From: Candidatus Moanabacter tarae
Lineage (GTDB): Bacteria; Verrucomicrobiota; Verrucomicrobiia; Opitutales; UBA2987
Direction of reading: 5' to 3'
NCBI GenBank assembly: GCA_003226295.1
Contig: CP029803.1
Coordinates: 1,234,211 to 1,298,210, forward strand
Length of the DNA: 64,000 nucleotides
Positions 18,434 to 26,750 of the stretch are shown one piece after another. The notes under the pieces were generated by a model. The model was not told where the DNA came from and ran no database searches. It saw only the letters and a program-made list of their open reading frames with translations. The position numbers and the translations under genes were made by a program. Position 1 is the stretch's first letter; each line of letters opens with the position of its first letter.

Positions 18434-19434
18434 ATAATCGGAAACCAAGGAGAGAACGCTCGGATTTTAGCCTTTCCTTTCTCGACTGCATCAGCTGTGG
18501 ATTCGGTGCTGTGATCCTCCTCTTCGTTATTTCCTTAGGATCAGAACGCCTAGTCATCATCGACATCCGCCAAACGCTGGAGAAGCTCTACCAAGAACGT
18601 TTAAAGGAACTAGACGATATCAGGGACAAAAACAAGGAAGTCATCAATCTGATTCAACAGGAGACACAAGAGGAAAAGGACAAAATACAAAAAGTAGATT
18701 CAATGCAGACTACTCTCGAGAAGATCATTGATAGAATCAAGAAAACCGAATTCGGTAATGAGAAGCTTGTCGTTAACTTGGACAACATTCACGAGATAGT
18801 CGATGCCAGGGAGAAGGAAATCGATATCCCTCAAAATACAGCAGAGCTACCCATTGGAGTACCAGTGGCAAATAATCACCTTGTTTTCATATTGGACACC
18901 TCAGGAAGTATGAGAGATCCCGGCACGGGCAAAATATGGGAGTCCATCGTGACTAAGTTTGAAGAGACTCTCAAAGTCTATCCAATCGTCGATGCCATTC
19001 AAGTCATGGATGCTGATGGCAATTTCATGATTCGTACTAGCCGTGGGCAATGGCTTCCCGACAGCTCCGGAAGCCGTGCAGGTATAATGAGGGCCATTCG
19101 AAACTACGACCATCACAGTCAAAGTAATCCGGTCCCTGGGATCATCCGTGCTATCCGATTCTCCAAAGAAAAAGATGAAATGGACTCAAATAAAAAGGTT
19201 GGAATCTATATTTTTGGGGACGAATTCACTCAGACCGCTGAAAAGGTTCTCCATCGCATTGAGCAACTTAACCCGGCCGACGAAGAAGGCAACAGACCTG
19301 TGACCATCAACGCGGTGGGATTTCCCCAAGTTATAAAATATGAGAGACACTTTACCCGAACCGGTTTGAAATTCGCCAACCTAATGCGCGAACTAACATA
19401 TATCCACGGCGGGGCGTTTATCGGTACAAATTAA
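18430..19434 (+). CDS. TolR-like membrane-anchored vWA protein 2 (intact MIDAS)
   Basis: 334 residues from ATG 18430, which overlaps the previous stop as ATGA; a TTG at 18418 would only add four residues and is less likely. The plan is the same as its neighbour: basic tail, transmembrane helix FLDCISCGFGAVILLFVI with Asp19, a long charged coiled coil (about 45-130), then a periplasmic vWA domain. Here the metal-site motif is canonical, ILDTSGSM (Asp156, Ser158, Ser160), with IYIFGDEFT later in the fold, so it should bind a divalent metal and a ligand or partner. The two paralogues share the FLDCISCGFGA sequence almost exactly, but their vWA parts are strongly diverged. It closes the TolQ-like operon and faces a convergent operon across 134 bases. 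Confidence 0.83.
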   Translation: MNNRKPRRERSDFSLSFLDCISCGFGAVILLFVISLGSERLVIIDIRQTLEKLYQERLKELDDIRDKNKEVINLIQQETQEEKDKIQKVDSMQTTLEKIIDRIKKTEFGNEKLVVNLDNIHEIVDAREKEIDIPQNTAELPIGVPVANNHLVFILDTSGSMRDPGTGKIWESIVTKFEETLKVYPIVDAIQVMDADGNFMIRTSRGQWLPDSSGSRAGIMRAIRNYDHHSQSNPVPGIIRAIRFSKEKDEMDSNKKVGIYIFGDEFTQTAEKVLHRIEQLNPADEEGNRPVTINAVGFPQVIKYERHFTRTGLKFANLMRELTYIHGGAFIGTN

Positions 19435-19568
19435 TTTGGAAGAAAGTTTTTTTCGTCTTTGTCTTTATCTATTTTCTGGCCCACTGAAACCTGAGTTTCA
19501 ACGGCAGATAGGAACCAGGATTTTGGACTAGAAAAAGATCCACATGGAAGAGGAGTCTTTCTAAAAGG

Positions 19569-20471
19569 TTACCTTCCAAAGATAGACCGTAGCATTTCCC
19601 ACCAATTCAGATTTCGACTAGAAGGTTGTCCGGCCGATGGTATAGAAGGACTTCCACTCGAACTGTTACTGGAACTACTTGAACCACTGGAAGATTGGGG
19701 GCTGCGCTGCCCAAACTGGACACTTGGTCGACCCGGTTGTACCGCTTTCGACTGCTGCTCTAGTTTCGTTGTCTCGGTTCCCTGTTCCCTGCCTTGCCTA
19801 CCCTGACCTTCCCCCATCCGCATCATTTCCTCAGTCTTCTTCCCAAACAATTCCGAAGTGTTTCCCCCCTGCTCAAAAACAATGACCTCCTTGCCGCTTC
19901 CACCAATCGCATTACCTTTATTATTCCCATTCGCCTGGTCTGCGGTTCCTAGCTGATCAAGATTCCCCCGCTGCTTAAGCGTTCCTTTCTCTGTACCCTT
20001 CTGGTCCATCTGTGCTTGCGCAGAATTACTCGTTGTAACTTCGACCGGGGTCCCATTTCTATCCTGCCGTCTTTTTTTCATCTCGGATTGGACTACCTTT
20101 AGCATCTCGTGATCAAAATGATAGATTTCCAGCTCACTCTTTTGCAGTGTTAAACGAACCGCAGTTACACTTTCAACGATTGCGGCGAGTTTATCTTTCC
20201 ATAACACCGCCTCCAAATAGATATCAACAGGACCGAAATAGTAATTAAGATTTTCGTGTGAATATTTTACGTAGTAACCTTCTTCATCCGGTATGTATCC
20301 TGAGATATCAATTCCAGGATGAGCACTCTCGAATTCCTCCGCGCTCATTGTAGCCGAATCCTCGATGGCCTCAACGGGTAGGATAATCGACTTTGCGGAC
20401 GATATCGCCGGGACCATGGCGCTTAGAATGAGGCTGGCAATGATCAGGATACGATTACTTGCGTTTCGCAT
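19569..20471 (-). CDS. Exported Gln/Ser-rich protein of unknown function
   Basis: I do not recognise a family. About 300 residues from ATG 20471, chosen because the signal peptide MRNASNRILIIASLILSAM starts there, with likely cleavage after SSA. The next 130 residues look folded, with YYVKYSHENLNYYFGPVDIYLEA in the middle. From about 150 it becomes low complexity: Gln, Gly, Lys and Asn rich, then a Ser run (about 265-285), ending in an aromatic tail NLNWWEMLRSIFGR. It is the last gene of the minus-strand operon, 16 bases after its neighbour. Together with that neighbour it is probably a periplasmic or surface partner of the TolQ/vWA proteins. Confidence 0.65.
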   Translation of the reverse strand: MRNASNRILIIASLILSAMVPAISSAKSIILPVEAIEDSATMSAEEFESAHPGIDISGYIPDEEGYYVKYSHENLNYYFGPVDIYLEAVLWKDKLAAIVESVTAVRLTLQKSELEIYHFDHEMLKVVQSEMKKRRQDRNGTPVEVTTSNSAQAQMDQKGTEKGTLKQRGNLDQLGTADQANGNNKGNAIGGSGKEVIVFEQGGNTSELFGKKTEEMMRMGEGQGRQGREQGTETTKLEQQSKAVQPGRPSVQFGQRSPQSSSGSSSSSNSSSGSPSIPSAGQPSSRNLNWWEMLRSIFGR

Positions 20472-20487
20472 ATGATACCTTTCAAAC

Positions 20488-21195
20488 TTACAGATCAGTT
20501 GGAATAGATTGTCCCGTCTCAACCCCAATCGACCGTCCCTTGTTCTTGCCACGCATCTCGGGACCCTTTCCGTCCAGCATTTCTTTGTCTCCTAGACCCA
20601 TACCTTCGGAATCTTCGTTCGTATTTTCTCGAGCCTTCGAATTTTGAGCAACCTCAATCATTTCTTCTTCGGATCCAAACATTACGCTTTTAGCACCATG
20701 AAATTTATTTATCTGACCAGGACTCTCCGGATTTTCCTGACCAGCCGAAACTACATCCCCTTCACTATTGGCCAATTTCTCACTTTTTCGATCAAGTTCT
20801 GCCAATTTTTCCCCAATTACTTTTACCTGAACACTAGGATTTATTGCATCTCCTTCCGAACCCATTGAAATGGAAACAGGTTTCCCGTCTTCCTCGTCAA
20901 CATCAGCCTCCGAAATTACACCTCCCATACCTTTACCATCCTGTCGCACGTAAATACCGTTCTGCCCTTCAGAGGACATACCTCCTCGTTCTGGCCTTCC
21001 AGCACTGGAGGAATTTATTCTTATCAACTCCAAGACCTTTTTAATAGCGTAGTGTTTTGAAATTTCCTCCCCATATTTGGTGCCGTCAAATATTTCAGGA
21101 TCTGGCGCAGCATTGGTTTCCTTGGTTACTACTATAACAAGCAAACCAGAGACAAGAACCGGAACAACATAGAGCAATCTATTTATGTATTTCAT
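20488..21195 (-). CDS. Exported low-complexity acidic protein of unknown function
   Basis: No family is recognised. 235 residues beginning MKYINRLLYVVPVLVSGLLV, a signal peptide or N-anchor with possible cleavage after TNAA. The first 60 mature residues look ordered (EEISKHYAIKKVLELIRIN). The rest is rich in Gly, Glu, Ser and Asp. A segment MFGSEEEMIEVAQ recalls LFGKKTEEMMRMG in the following gene product, so the two may be distant paralogues. The gene sits between the TPR/PEGA-like gene (37 bases upstream) and the Gln-rich exported gene (16 bases downstream) and is probably co-transcribed with both. Confidence 0.65.
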   Translation of the reverse strand: MKYINRLLYVVPVLVSGLLVIVVTKETNAAPDPEIFDGTKYGEEISKHYAIKKVLELIRINSSSAGRPERGGMSSEGQNGIYVRQDGKGMGGVISEADVDEEDGKPVSISMGSEGDAINPSVQVKVIGEKLAELDRKSEKLANSEGDVVSAGQENPESPGQINKFHGAKSVMFGSEEEMIEVAQNSKARENTNEDSEGMGLGDKEMLDGKGPEMRGKNKGRSIGVETGQSIPTDL

Positions 21196-21232
21196 TTCTT
21201 AAGGTCTCCCCTGTCTCGAATTCGATGATGAG

Positions 21233-22930
21233 TCAGGATCGCTGAAAACAAATAACCTTTACGAGGCCAAAATCACGGCCGCTGCGCACTCTGATTTCTA
21301 ATAGAATATCACGATATCCTTTTCGTCTACCTCGTACTTTATAATTCCCAGGATAGATACGAGCAGTTTTTTGTTCAAATCTTCCCAGCATCTCAAAGCC
21401 AGCAATGCTAACCCAAGTCTTTCCGTCGGATACGAAATTAACCGGCACTGGTTTCGATTGTTCCCGCAACATGTTTTGCAGATTTAAGCTCGCCTCCTCA
21501 AGGGGGAGATAGGAGGGTTTAATAGACATTCCTTCATTAAAGACCCGAATAGATTTTTGAAATTCTCCCTGATTCGCCAATTCCTGTGCCTGTTCGAGAA
21601 GTTGGTTATAGCGAAGGAGAACTCGGACCAAATTACCTGTCCGAAGGAGACCATCTGTCGCCTCTTTATTCCCCCTGTCTAATTCAAGCACTTCGATAAA
21701 AGAGTCCCTTGCCGCAATCCATTCGTAATCGTTCTCGAAGGCCAATGCCCGACTTCGAGCATCTTTCACTTTTGCCAATCGCGCCACTTCTCTGACTCTC
21801 GCAAGATCTTCGGCAAACCCCTCCTTATCAGGGAACATCTTGGTGGCTGCTTCCAAGGTCGTGATTGCTGCGTCCCAGTCCTCCTTCTCCTCTGCAGCTT
21901 TTGCTGCCGAAACAAAATTATCGAAATTGTTTTTCTCAATATTTCTCCTGACTCTGGTAACCCCTTGTTGGGCTCTAGCCGACCGTGTATCGATCTTAAA
22001 AGCCTTTTCATAAGTTATGAGGGCTCCTTCCAAATCACCGTCATTTTCCTGTTTTTTAGCCTTTTTTAGTAATGACACTAATATGTCGATATTTAGGGCT
22101 CGCTCTAGATTGCGCTTGGCTAATTCATTGTCTGGCTGAAGTGTGAGGATCTCTGAGAAAATCTGTTTTGAAATAGCTTTCTCCCCTTTGGAAAAAGCTA
22201 TCTTTCCCTCGATTTCCTTTTCCGCGATGAAAAGTTCGGCTGCAATCTCAACCTCCTTCAATTCAGTCATTGCTTGCTCAAAATCAGAAATTGAAGCTAT
22301 AAATTCACCGTTTTCGAATCGCCCGGTTCCCTCGTTACCATACGCTACCGCCTTTTCATATTCATAAGGAGCATGAATTCTCATTCCTTCATCCTTTTCA
22401 ACGGCAGCAAGGAATTCATCGTAGACCTCTTTGGCCTTCTCTTTTTCGGTGATAGTTTCCCTCATCTCTTCCACTAATTCCCTAACCTCCTCGAATTTAG
22501 CCAACGCCTCTCGGTAGGCAGTTGATGCCAGTTGTCGGTTACCTTCATCAAATGCGGTCTCAATTATAACTAAATTCTCAATCAACCGAGGATGGTCATC
22601 AGTGATTTTACGAATCTCAGATATCCCCAGTCGCACGGCTGCCCTCATTCTATCAACCCGTTCCCGGCTGACAAATTTTCCATTTTCATAACCGGGAGAG
22701 CTACTCGGCCCAACCACTGGGGTAATAACTTCCCCTCCCAATCCAAGATACTTTCGAGCACCGTAAATGCCCGCCAAAGAAAGAATTAGAAGAAGCACAA
22801 CCGCAATACCGAAAACAAGGCTATTCCCCTGCTTCTTTGTCTGAGATTTATCTCGTCTCGAATCACCATCCGGATTCCAATGGATGATCTTCCGCCTCTT
22901 TGATCCCTCTGCCTTATTTCCCATACTCAT
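21233..22930 (-). CDS. Membrane-anchored TPR protein with PEGA-like C-terminus
   Basis: 565 residues. A basic cytoplasmic tail of about 36 residues (SKRRKIIHWNPDG) precedes one transmembrane helix (SLVFGIAVVLLLILSLAGIYG, about 37-57). The periplasmic part is helical and built of TPR-like repeats, for example AKKQENDGDLEGALITYEKA, AAEEKEDWDAAITTLEAA and AQELANQGEFQKSIRVFNEG. The last about 80 residues are beta-rich and end with ARIYPGNYKVRGRRKGYRDI, which resembles a PEGA domain. Such proteins scaffold complexes in the envelope. It is the first gene of the minus-strand operon converging on the TolQ/vWA operon. A tie to that machine is inferred from position and from matching single-helix topology. 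Confidence 0.8.
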   Translation of the reverse strand: MSMGNKAEGSKRRKIIHWNPDGDSRRDKSQTKKQGNSLVFGIAVVLLLILSLAGIYGARKYLGLGGEVITPVVGPSSSPGYENGKFVSRERVDRMRAAVRLGISEIRKITDDHPRLIENLVIIETAFDEGNRQLASTAYREALAKFEEVRELVEEMRETITEKEKAKEVYDEFLAAVEKDEGMRIHAPYEYEKAVAYGNEGTGRFENGEFIASISDFEQAMTELKEVEIAAELFIAEKEIEGKIAFSKGEKAISKQIFSEILTLQPDNELAKRNLERALNIDILVSLLKKAKKQENDGDLEGALITYEKAFKIDTRSARAQQGVTRVRRNIEKNNFDNFVSAAKAAEEKEDWDAAITTLEAATKMFPDKEGFAEDLARVREVARLAKVKDARSRALAFENDYEWIAARDSFIEVLELDRGNKEATDGLLRTGNLVRVLLRYNQLLEQAQELANQGEFQKSIRVFNEGMSIKPSYLPLEEASLNLQNMLREQSKPVPVNFVSDGKTWVSIAGFEMLGRFEQKTARIYPGNYKVRGRRKGYRDILLEIRVRSGRDFGLVKVICFQRS

Positions 22931-23448
22931 ACTTAGCTCAGATTATATTGATAAGATTCCAACATGTTAGGGTATGCACTAGCCAATGATCCGGGAAACT
23001 TTGAATCTAGAAAGGAAAATGTAAATCCCGCAGAGGTGAACCAATGGGATAAAGTAATTCCTGGCATCCGTACGAACAACGGCCCAATAGGGTTATTGTA
23101 AATTGACCCATCACATTCAGTGTAATAGACCAGTTAGATCTGTTCAGAATTAACCGAAGAATTGAGATATTGACAGTTGATCCCAGTAGAATGTTCCTCT
23201 TGAATATCAACCTTAAAAAATTGCTCTATGCTAACAGTATCTTCACGCGATATTTTGTCTCACCTCAAAAATTACAAACCATAAAGACTAGCCATATAGA
23301 ACGTCTTTAGCAAGTTAGTTTAGACTCAGAGGTTTACGAGACGTCGCAATTTTAAATTGCTGAAATTCAGAGTCCTGAAAACTTCTAACCTTGTAAATAA
23401 TGGATCAAAACAGCATTATGTAATCTCTTGTATTCTGAAAGGGCAGTC
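22931..23448. other. Intergenic region between divergent operons
   Basis: About 518 AT-rich bases between the TPR gene and the DsbA-like gene. It should hold both promoters. An AAAGGG run at 23439-23444 sits 4 bases before the TTG chosen as start of the DsbA-like gene. I found no convincing coding frame, tRNA or stable hairpin. Confidence 0.5.
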
Positions 23449-24468
23449 TTGAAGCATTCATTTAAACTCATTCTCGCCTCCTCGTTATTACTAATATTGG
23501 CCGGGAAGACGGAGGCTGCTAACTCGATCCTCTACCGAGGTAAAGTAACAGTCGATGACAAACCATTCAACGGGAAAGGACGTTTCAAATTCGCTCTTCT
23601 TCTAGGAGAAACCCGGATCTTCTGGCAGAGTAATGTCACCACAGATTCTATCGAACCGTCAGAATCCTTATCTCTCCCGGTAAGAAATGGCCGCTACGAA
23701 GTATTTCTAGGTGATGTAGGGATGCCTCCACTTCCTAAATCCACTTCCGACCTTTTACATTCTCTCAAACTCAGAATCTGGTTTAGCGAAGGGTCAAAGA
23801 AATTCCGCGTCCTGTCTACAGATTATTCCTTAGCCGAAAAATCCATCAAGGAAAACTCAGATCTTTCAAAGCCCAAATCCGATGAAGGCCCCTTTGCAGG
23901 TTACAATTTTTTCGACAAGAGCAAGTACTCGCTTGGTAAGATTGATGCCCCCTTAATAATGGTTGAGTTCTCCGACTATCAATGTGGTCATTGCAGTCTC
24001 TTCCATGAAATCACCTACAACAAGATTATTAGCACTTACGTCGAAACTGGCAAAATGCGATTCATCGTCGAGAACTTTCCAATACGGAACCACTCCCACT
24101 CCCAGAAGGCGGCAGAGGCCTCATACTGCGCCGGTGATCAGGGTCGCTACTGGGAGATGCGTGATCTTCTCTTTCGCCACAGCAACCGGCTCTCCTTAGG
24201 AAAAATTCGTGACCTCGCCATCCAGTTGGGTCTACATCCAGTAGATTTCAATGGCTGCCTCGAAAGCGGAAAATATGCTGAACAAGTCGAAGATGAGAAA
24301 TCCATGGGTACCAAGATTGGAGTCAAACAGACTCCATCATTTATCCTGGCCAAAGTTGTAGACGGAGAAATAAGTGGCAAACTCATTGCAGGAGGCACCC
24401 GATGGACAAATATTAAATCAGAAATAAACGCTTTTCTTGAAGAAGAAGGCCGAATACAAAATGAATAG
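23449..24468 (+). CDS. Beta-domain / DsbA-like thioredoxin fusion, exported
   Basis: About 339 residues. A signal peptide (KHSFKLILASSLLLILAG) begins at a TTG with a close AAAGGG; a farther TTG at 23428 is possible. Residues about 28-125 form a beta-rich domain (YRGKVTVDDKPFNGKGRFKF, then FWQSNVTT, LPVRNGRYEVFLGD, LRIWFSEG) of a type I recall from many exported Verrucomicrobiota and Planctomycetes proteins. Residues about 150-335 are a DsbA-family thioredoxin domain: LIMVEFSDYQCGHCSLFHE with the CGHC redox site, and KQTPSF with the cis-Pro. It should oxidise or isomerise disulfides in the periplasm. It overlaps the next gene by 8 bases and leads a three-gene redox operon. The fusion itself is unusual. 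Confidence 0.85.
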   Translation: MKHSFKLILASSLLLILAGKTEAANSILYRGKVTVDDKPFNGKGRFKFALLLGETRIFWQSNVTTDSIEPSESLSLPVRNGRYEVFLGDVGMPPLPKSTSDLLHSLKLRIWFSEGSKKFRVLSTDYSLAEKSIKENSDLSKPKSDEGPFAGYNFFDKSKYSLGKIDAPLIMVEFSDYQCGHCSLFHEITYNKIISTYVETGKMRFIVENFPIRNHSHSQKAAEASYCAGDQGRYWEMRDLLFRHSNRLSLGKIRDLAIQLGLHPVDFNGCLESGKYAEQVEDEKSMGTKIGVKQTPSFILAKVVDGEISGKLIAGGTRWTNIKSEINAFLEEEGRIQNE

Positions 24469-24721
24469 GGCAAATCAAGTTTTGAGACTTTTAAAACGTG
24501 CCATAGGTATCCTATTAATGGCGACTGTTATCGGTCTCACATCTAACGCTCTCAATCCAAACGGTATACCATTGATCAAATCATCGGTCACAGTCTCCAA
24601 ACCTGGGGCCTCTTCTCCCCTCATCACAAAACAGTCACCCGCCAGCCAAGAGGAATTCGAAAACGAAACCCTTCATATAAAATTCATCTCGGATTCAAAT
24701 GAAGGAGACTCACAGGACTAA
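24461..24721 (+). CDS. Small single-pass membrane protein in redox operon
   Basis: 86 residues from ATG 24461, which overlaps the end of the DsbA-like gene; an upstream ATG at 24437 in the same frame is less likely. A basic start is followed by one hydrophobic helix (AIGILLMATVIGLTSNAL), then an exported polar tail of about 60 residues without cysteine. The segment SNALNPNGIPLI resembles, from memory, the N-terminal stalk of membrane-anchored rhodanese proteins that often sit beside MauE-like genes, but no rhodanese domain follows. It overlaps the next gene by 23 bases, which supports a real translated gene. Function unknown. Confidence 0.6.
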   Translation: MNRANQVLRLLKRAIGILLMATVIGLTSNALNPNGIPLIKSSVTVSKPGASSPLITKQSPASQEEFENETLHIKFISDSNEGDSQD

Positions 24722-25160
24722 ACTGGTTCAAATCACCAGAATTCTGATTGGTTGTTTGATGCTTTGGGCCGGGCTTGCCAAAACAGCTAATTTACAGGAT
24801 TTTCTCGTATCGATTTACGGATACGAATTGCCTTTACCCGAACTAACCTTACGTCTTGCCGCAATCATTCTTCCTTGGCTAGAGATTCTTTGTGGCATTG
24901 CCTTAATCATCGGTATTTGGCAACAGGAATTCCTTAGTCTGCTCTCTCTCATTGGGCTAATATTTATCCTTATTACAGGCCAAGCATGGGTAAGGGGTCT
25001 CGATATTTCCTGTGGGTGTTTTGGAACGAACCTCGAAAAAGATACCTTCTTAGGTTCCGTCTCCTTCGCTTTCTTCCGTAACCTAGTCTTTTTTGGTATC
25101 GTCTTCTACCTATGGTTTCGCTCAATCACGCAAAAAAAAGACAAACCTGTCTTCTCATAG
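24699..25160 (+). CDS. MauE/DoxX-family redox-associated membrane protein
   Basis: 153 residues with four hydrophobic helices at about 10-25, 47-70, 77-95 and 125-145. The pattern LIGCLMLWAGLAKTANLQDF and the motif ISCGCFG are typical of MauE-like membrane proteins, in which the cysteines take part in passing electrons to periplasmic thiol proteins. It follows a DsbA-like gene, so the natural reading is that it helps recycle or reoxidise that protein. Start ATG 24699 lies inside the preceding gene, suggesting translational coupling. Role inferred from family and context. Confidence 0.8.
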   Translation: MKETHRTKLVQITRILIGCLMLWAGLAKTANLQDFLVSIYGYELPLPELTLRLAAIILPWLEILCGIALIIGIWQQEFLSLLSLIGLIFILITGQAWVRGLDISCGCFGTNLEKDTFLGSVSFAFFRNLVFFGIVFYLWFRSITQKKDKPVFS

Positions 25161-25192
25161 GCCTTTGCCTAGGACAATAAAACATTCGGATT

Positions 25193-26038
25193 CTACTTCA
25201 GTCCGTAGTAGTTCCGGATCAAATGGATTCGAAAACGCCAAGAAAGAAACCGTGTTATAAAAGGAGCCAGCAAAGCCTGCGTAAATCCTCCGGTCGTGAA
25301 TCTCCCATGTCTCGGATTCAAAAGGAGGTTTCGCAGCATTCTAACCGCCTTATCCACATGCGGGGAACGCAAGGTGTGGGATTCCAGTTTCCTCCATGAC
25401 CGTCCCAATTCCCCTTGACCCTTAAACATTCTTTCCTCTTTTCGAATCTGATTATTGAAATCTGTTCGAAGATCAGCTGGCTGGAAATCAATTACGATTA
25501 CCTTGCTCCGCCAAGCTTCCAGCATCAAGCTGGCACTAAAACCGGAAAGTCCACTCTTAGCAGCATTGTACATACTCATGAATGGCAGTGGGAATTTCGC
25601 AGCCAATGAGGAAACGTTGACAATTACTCCACGATCACGCGCTTTCATTCCTCCATATAATCTTTGACAGATTCTTATCGGCCCCAGCATCATCACTTCA
25701 GCCTGATCTCCGATCTCTTCTTCTGGAAACGACTCAAAGGAATAAAAGACCCCGCTTCCCGCATTATTAATCAAAAGGTCAAATTCGATATCATCACTCA
25801 ATTCTTCTGAAAACAGCTTCTCTACAGAATCTTTCATGGATAGATCCAATGCGATCGGATGCAGTTTTTCATGGTGGGGCAATTTTGCCGGATTTCGCGA
25901 TGTCGCCCAGACCTCGATTCCCTCACTCAGAAGAAGATTGGTGACTCCTAACCCCAATCCGGAACTTGCCCCAGTTATAAGGGCCCGTCGATAGAGACTC
26001 CCTAGGTTCGATCCATTTGTCGTTTTTTTTATCAACAT
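25193..26038 (-). CDS. Short-chain dehydrogenase/reductase
   Basis: A 281-residue classical SDR. The NAD(P) site is TGASSGLGLG, with LLINNAGSG as the NNAG motif. The catalytic Ser lies in VNVSSLAA and Tyr-Lys in YNAAKSG. Arg at WATSRNP just after the first beta-alpha unit favours NADP(H). The C-terminal part is longer and hydrophobic (FTQALLAPFITRFL), as in SDRs acting on lipids or retinol-like substrates. The substrate is not known. It runs convergent with the redox operon. Confidence 0.88.
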   Translation of the reverse strand: MLIKKTTNGSNLGSLYRRALITGASSGLGLGVTNLLLSEGIEVWATSRNPAKLPHHEKLHPIALDLSMKDSVEKLFSEELSDDIEFDLLINNAGSGVFYSFESFPEEEIGDQAEVMMLGPIRICQRLYGGMKARDRGVIVNVSSLAAKFPLPFMSMYNAAKSGLSGFSASLMLEAWRSKVIVIDFQPADLRTDFNNQIRKEERMFKGQGELGRSWRKLESHTLRSPHVDKAVRMLRNLLLNPRHGRFTTGGFTQALLAPFITRFLSWRFRIHLIRNYYGLK

Positions 26039-26278
26039 CTGTACTATATTGTTTCAGGGATAACCGTAGCAACCGCCCTAGAGATACTCTCTATCTACCT
26101 CAATTTGATTTTACTATTATTGTCCTACTCAACGGGCTACGGAAACAATGTCCAACAGATTAAAAAAATCAGAATCCAGAGCGGTCCGAACCCAACAGAA
26201 AAACAATTTGAATCATTTCCCGAATCTCTATAGCCCTGTCTAAGATTGATGTCGCGAGCATACGCGATACCTCTTAAT

Positions 26279-26350
26279 GTCCCCATAGTTCAATGGATAG
26301 AACCGCGGTTTCCTAAACCGTTAATCCCAGTTCGAGTCTGGGTGGGGGCA
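26279..26350 (+). tRNA. tRNA-Arg (anticodon CCT)
   Basis: A full cloverleaf can be folded by hand. The acceptor stem is GTCCCCA with TGGGGGC (one G-T pair), the D-stem GTTC/GAAC, the anticodon stem GCGGT/ACCGT with loop TTCCTAA, a four-base variable loop, and the T-stem CCCAG/CTGGG with loop TTCGAGT. The anticodon CCT reads AGG codons for arginine. The discriminator base is A and CCA is not encoded. Confidence 0.93.
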
Positions 26351-26750
26351 ATTATATATCTTCGAGGATGAAACCCTTTGCGTAAAGTTTATCTTGTCCT
26401 TTCTATCAGATCCGCCAAGAAGGCAACGTTGCTCACGATCCGGCTTCCGATTAAGGAAAGAAGTCTGTCTTCGTTATATAACTCTCTATCGCAAAGCTAG
26501 TAAGCAAATATACCGCACACCAGGAAACTTCAAAATAGCCAAAGCCAGACTTAGGAGCAAAGCGTTACTCCCTTCGCCCAATATTAAGATCGATCATGTA
26601 TCCTGGTTAAAAACAGATTCCTATTAATGGGAAATCATAAGGCTAGCCATCAGGATATTTGACCTTTATTTGAAAATAAAATACAGCAGACGAAACCGCG
26701 GTATTTCGTCCTTGAATATGACCCCTAACTGAAATCTTCAGACTCTCGGG
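26351..26750. other. Intergenic region between tRNA-Arg and rpsR
   Basis: 400 bases with no gene I can support. A 77-codon plus-strand frame (26394-26627) has no ribosome site and no family resemblance. No clear terminator hairpin is seen after the tRNA or after rpsR. Confidence 0.45.

Noticed and set aside
14931-19434. Zorya-like defence system (ZorA/ZorB)
   Set aside because: Only the MotA-like channel is shared; no MotB-type peptidoglycan-binding partner, no ZorC/D/E-like helicase or nuclease, and the long ZorA tail is missing.
19485-19500. TGAAAC/GTTTCA hairpin between the convergent operons as terminator
   Set aside because: Only six base pairs and no T-run follows.
26394-26627. 77-codon plus-strand frame after tRNA-Arg, rich in Arg and Lys
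   Set aside because: Looked at first like a small ribosomal protein (L33/L28), but no motif matches and no ribosome site is present.
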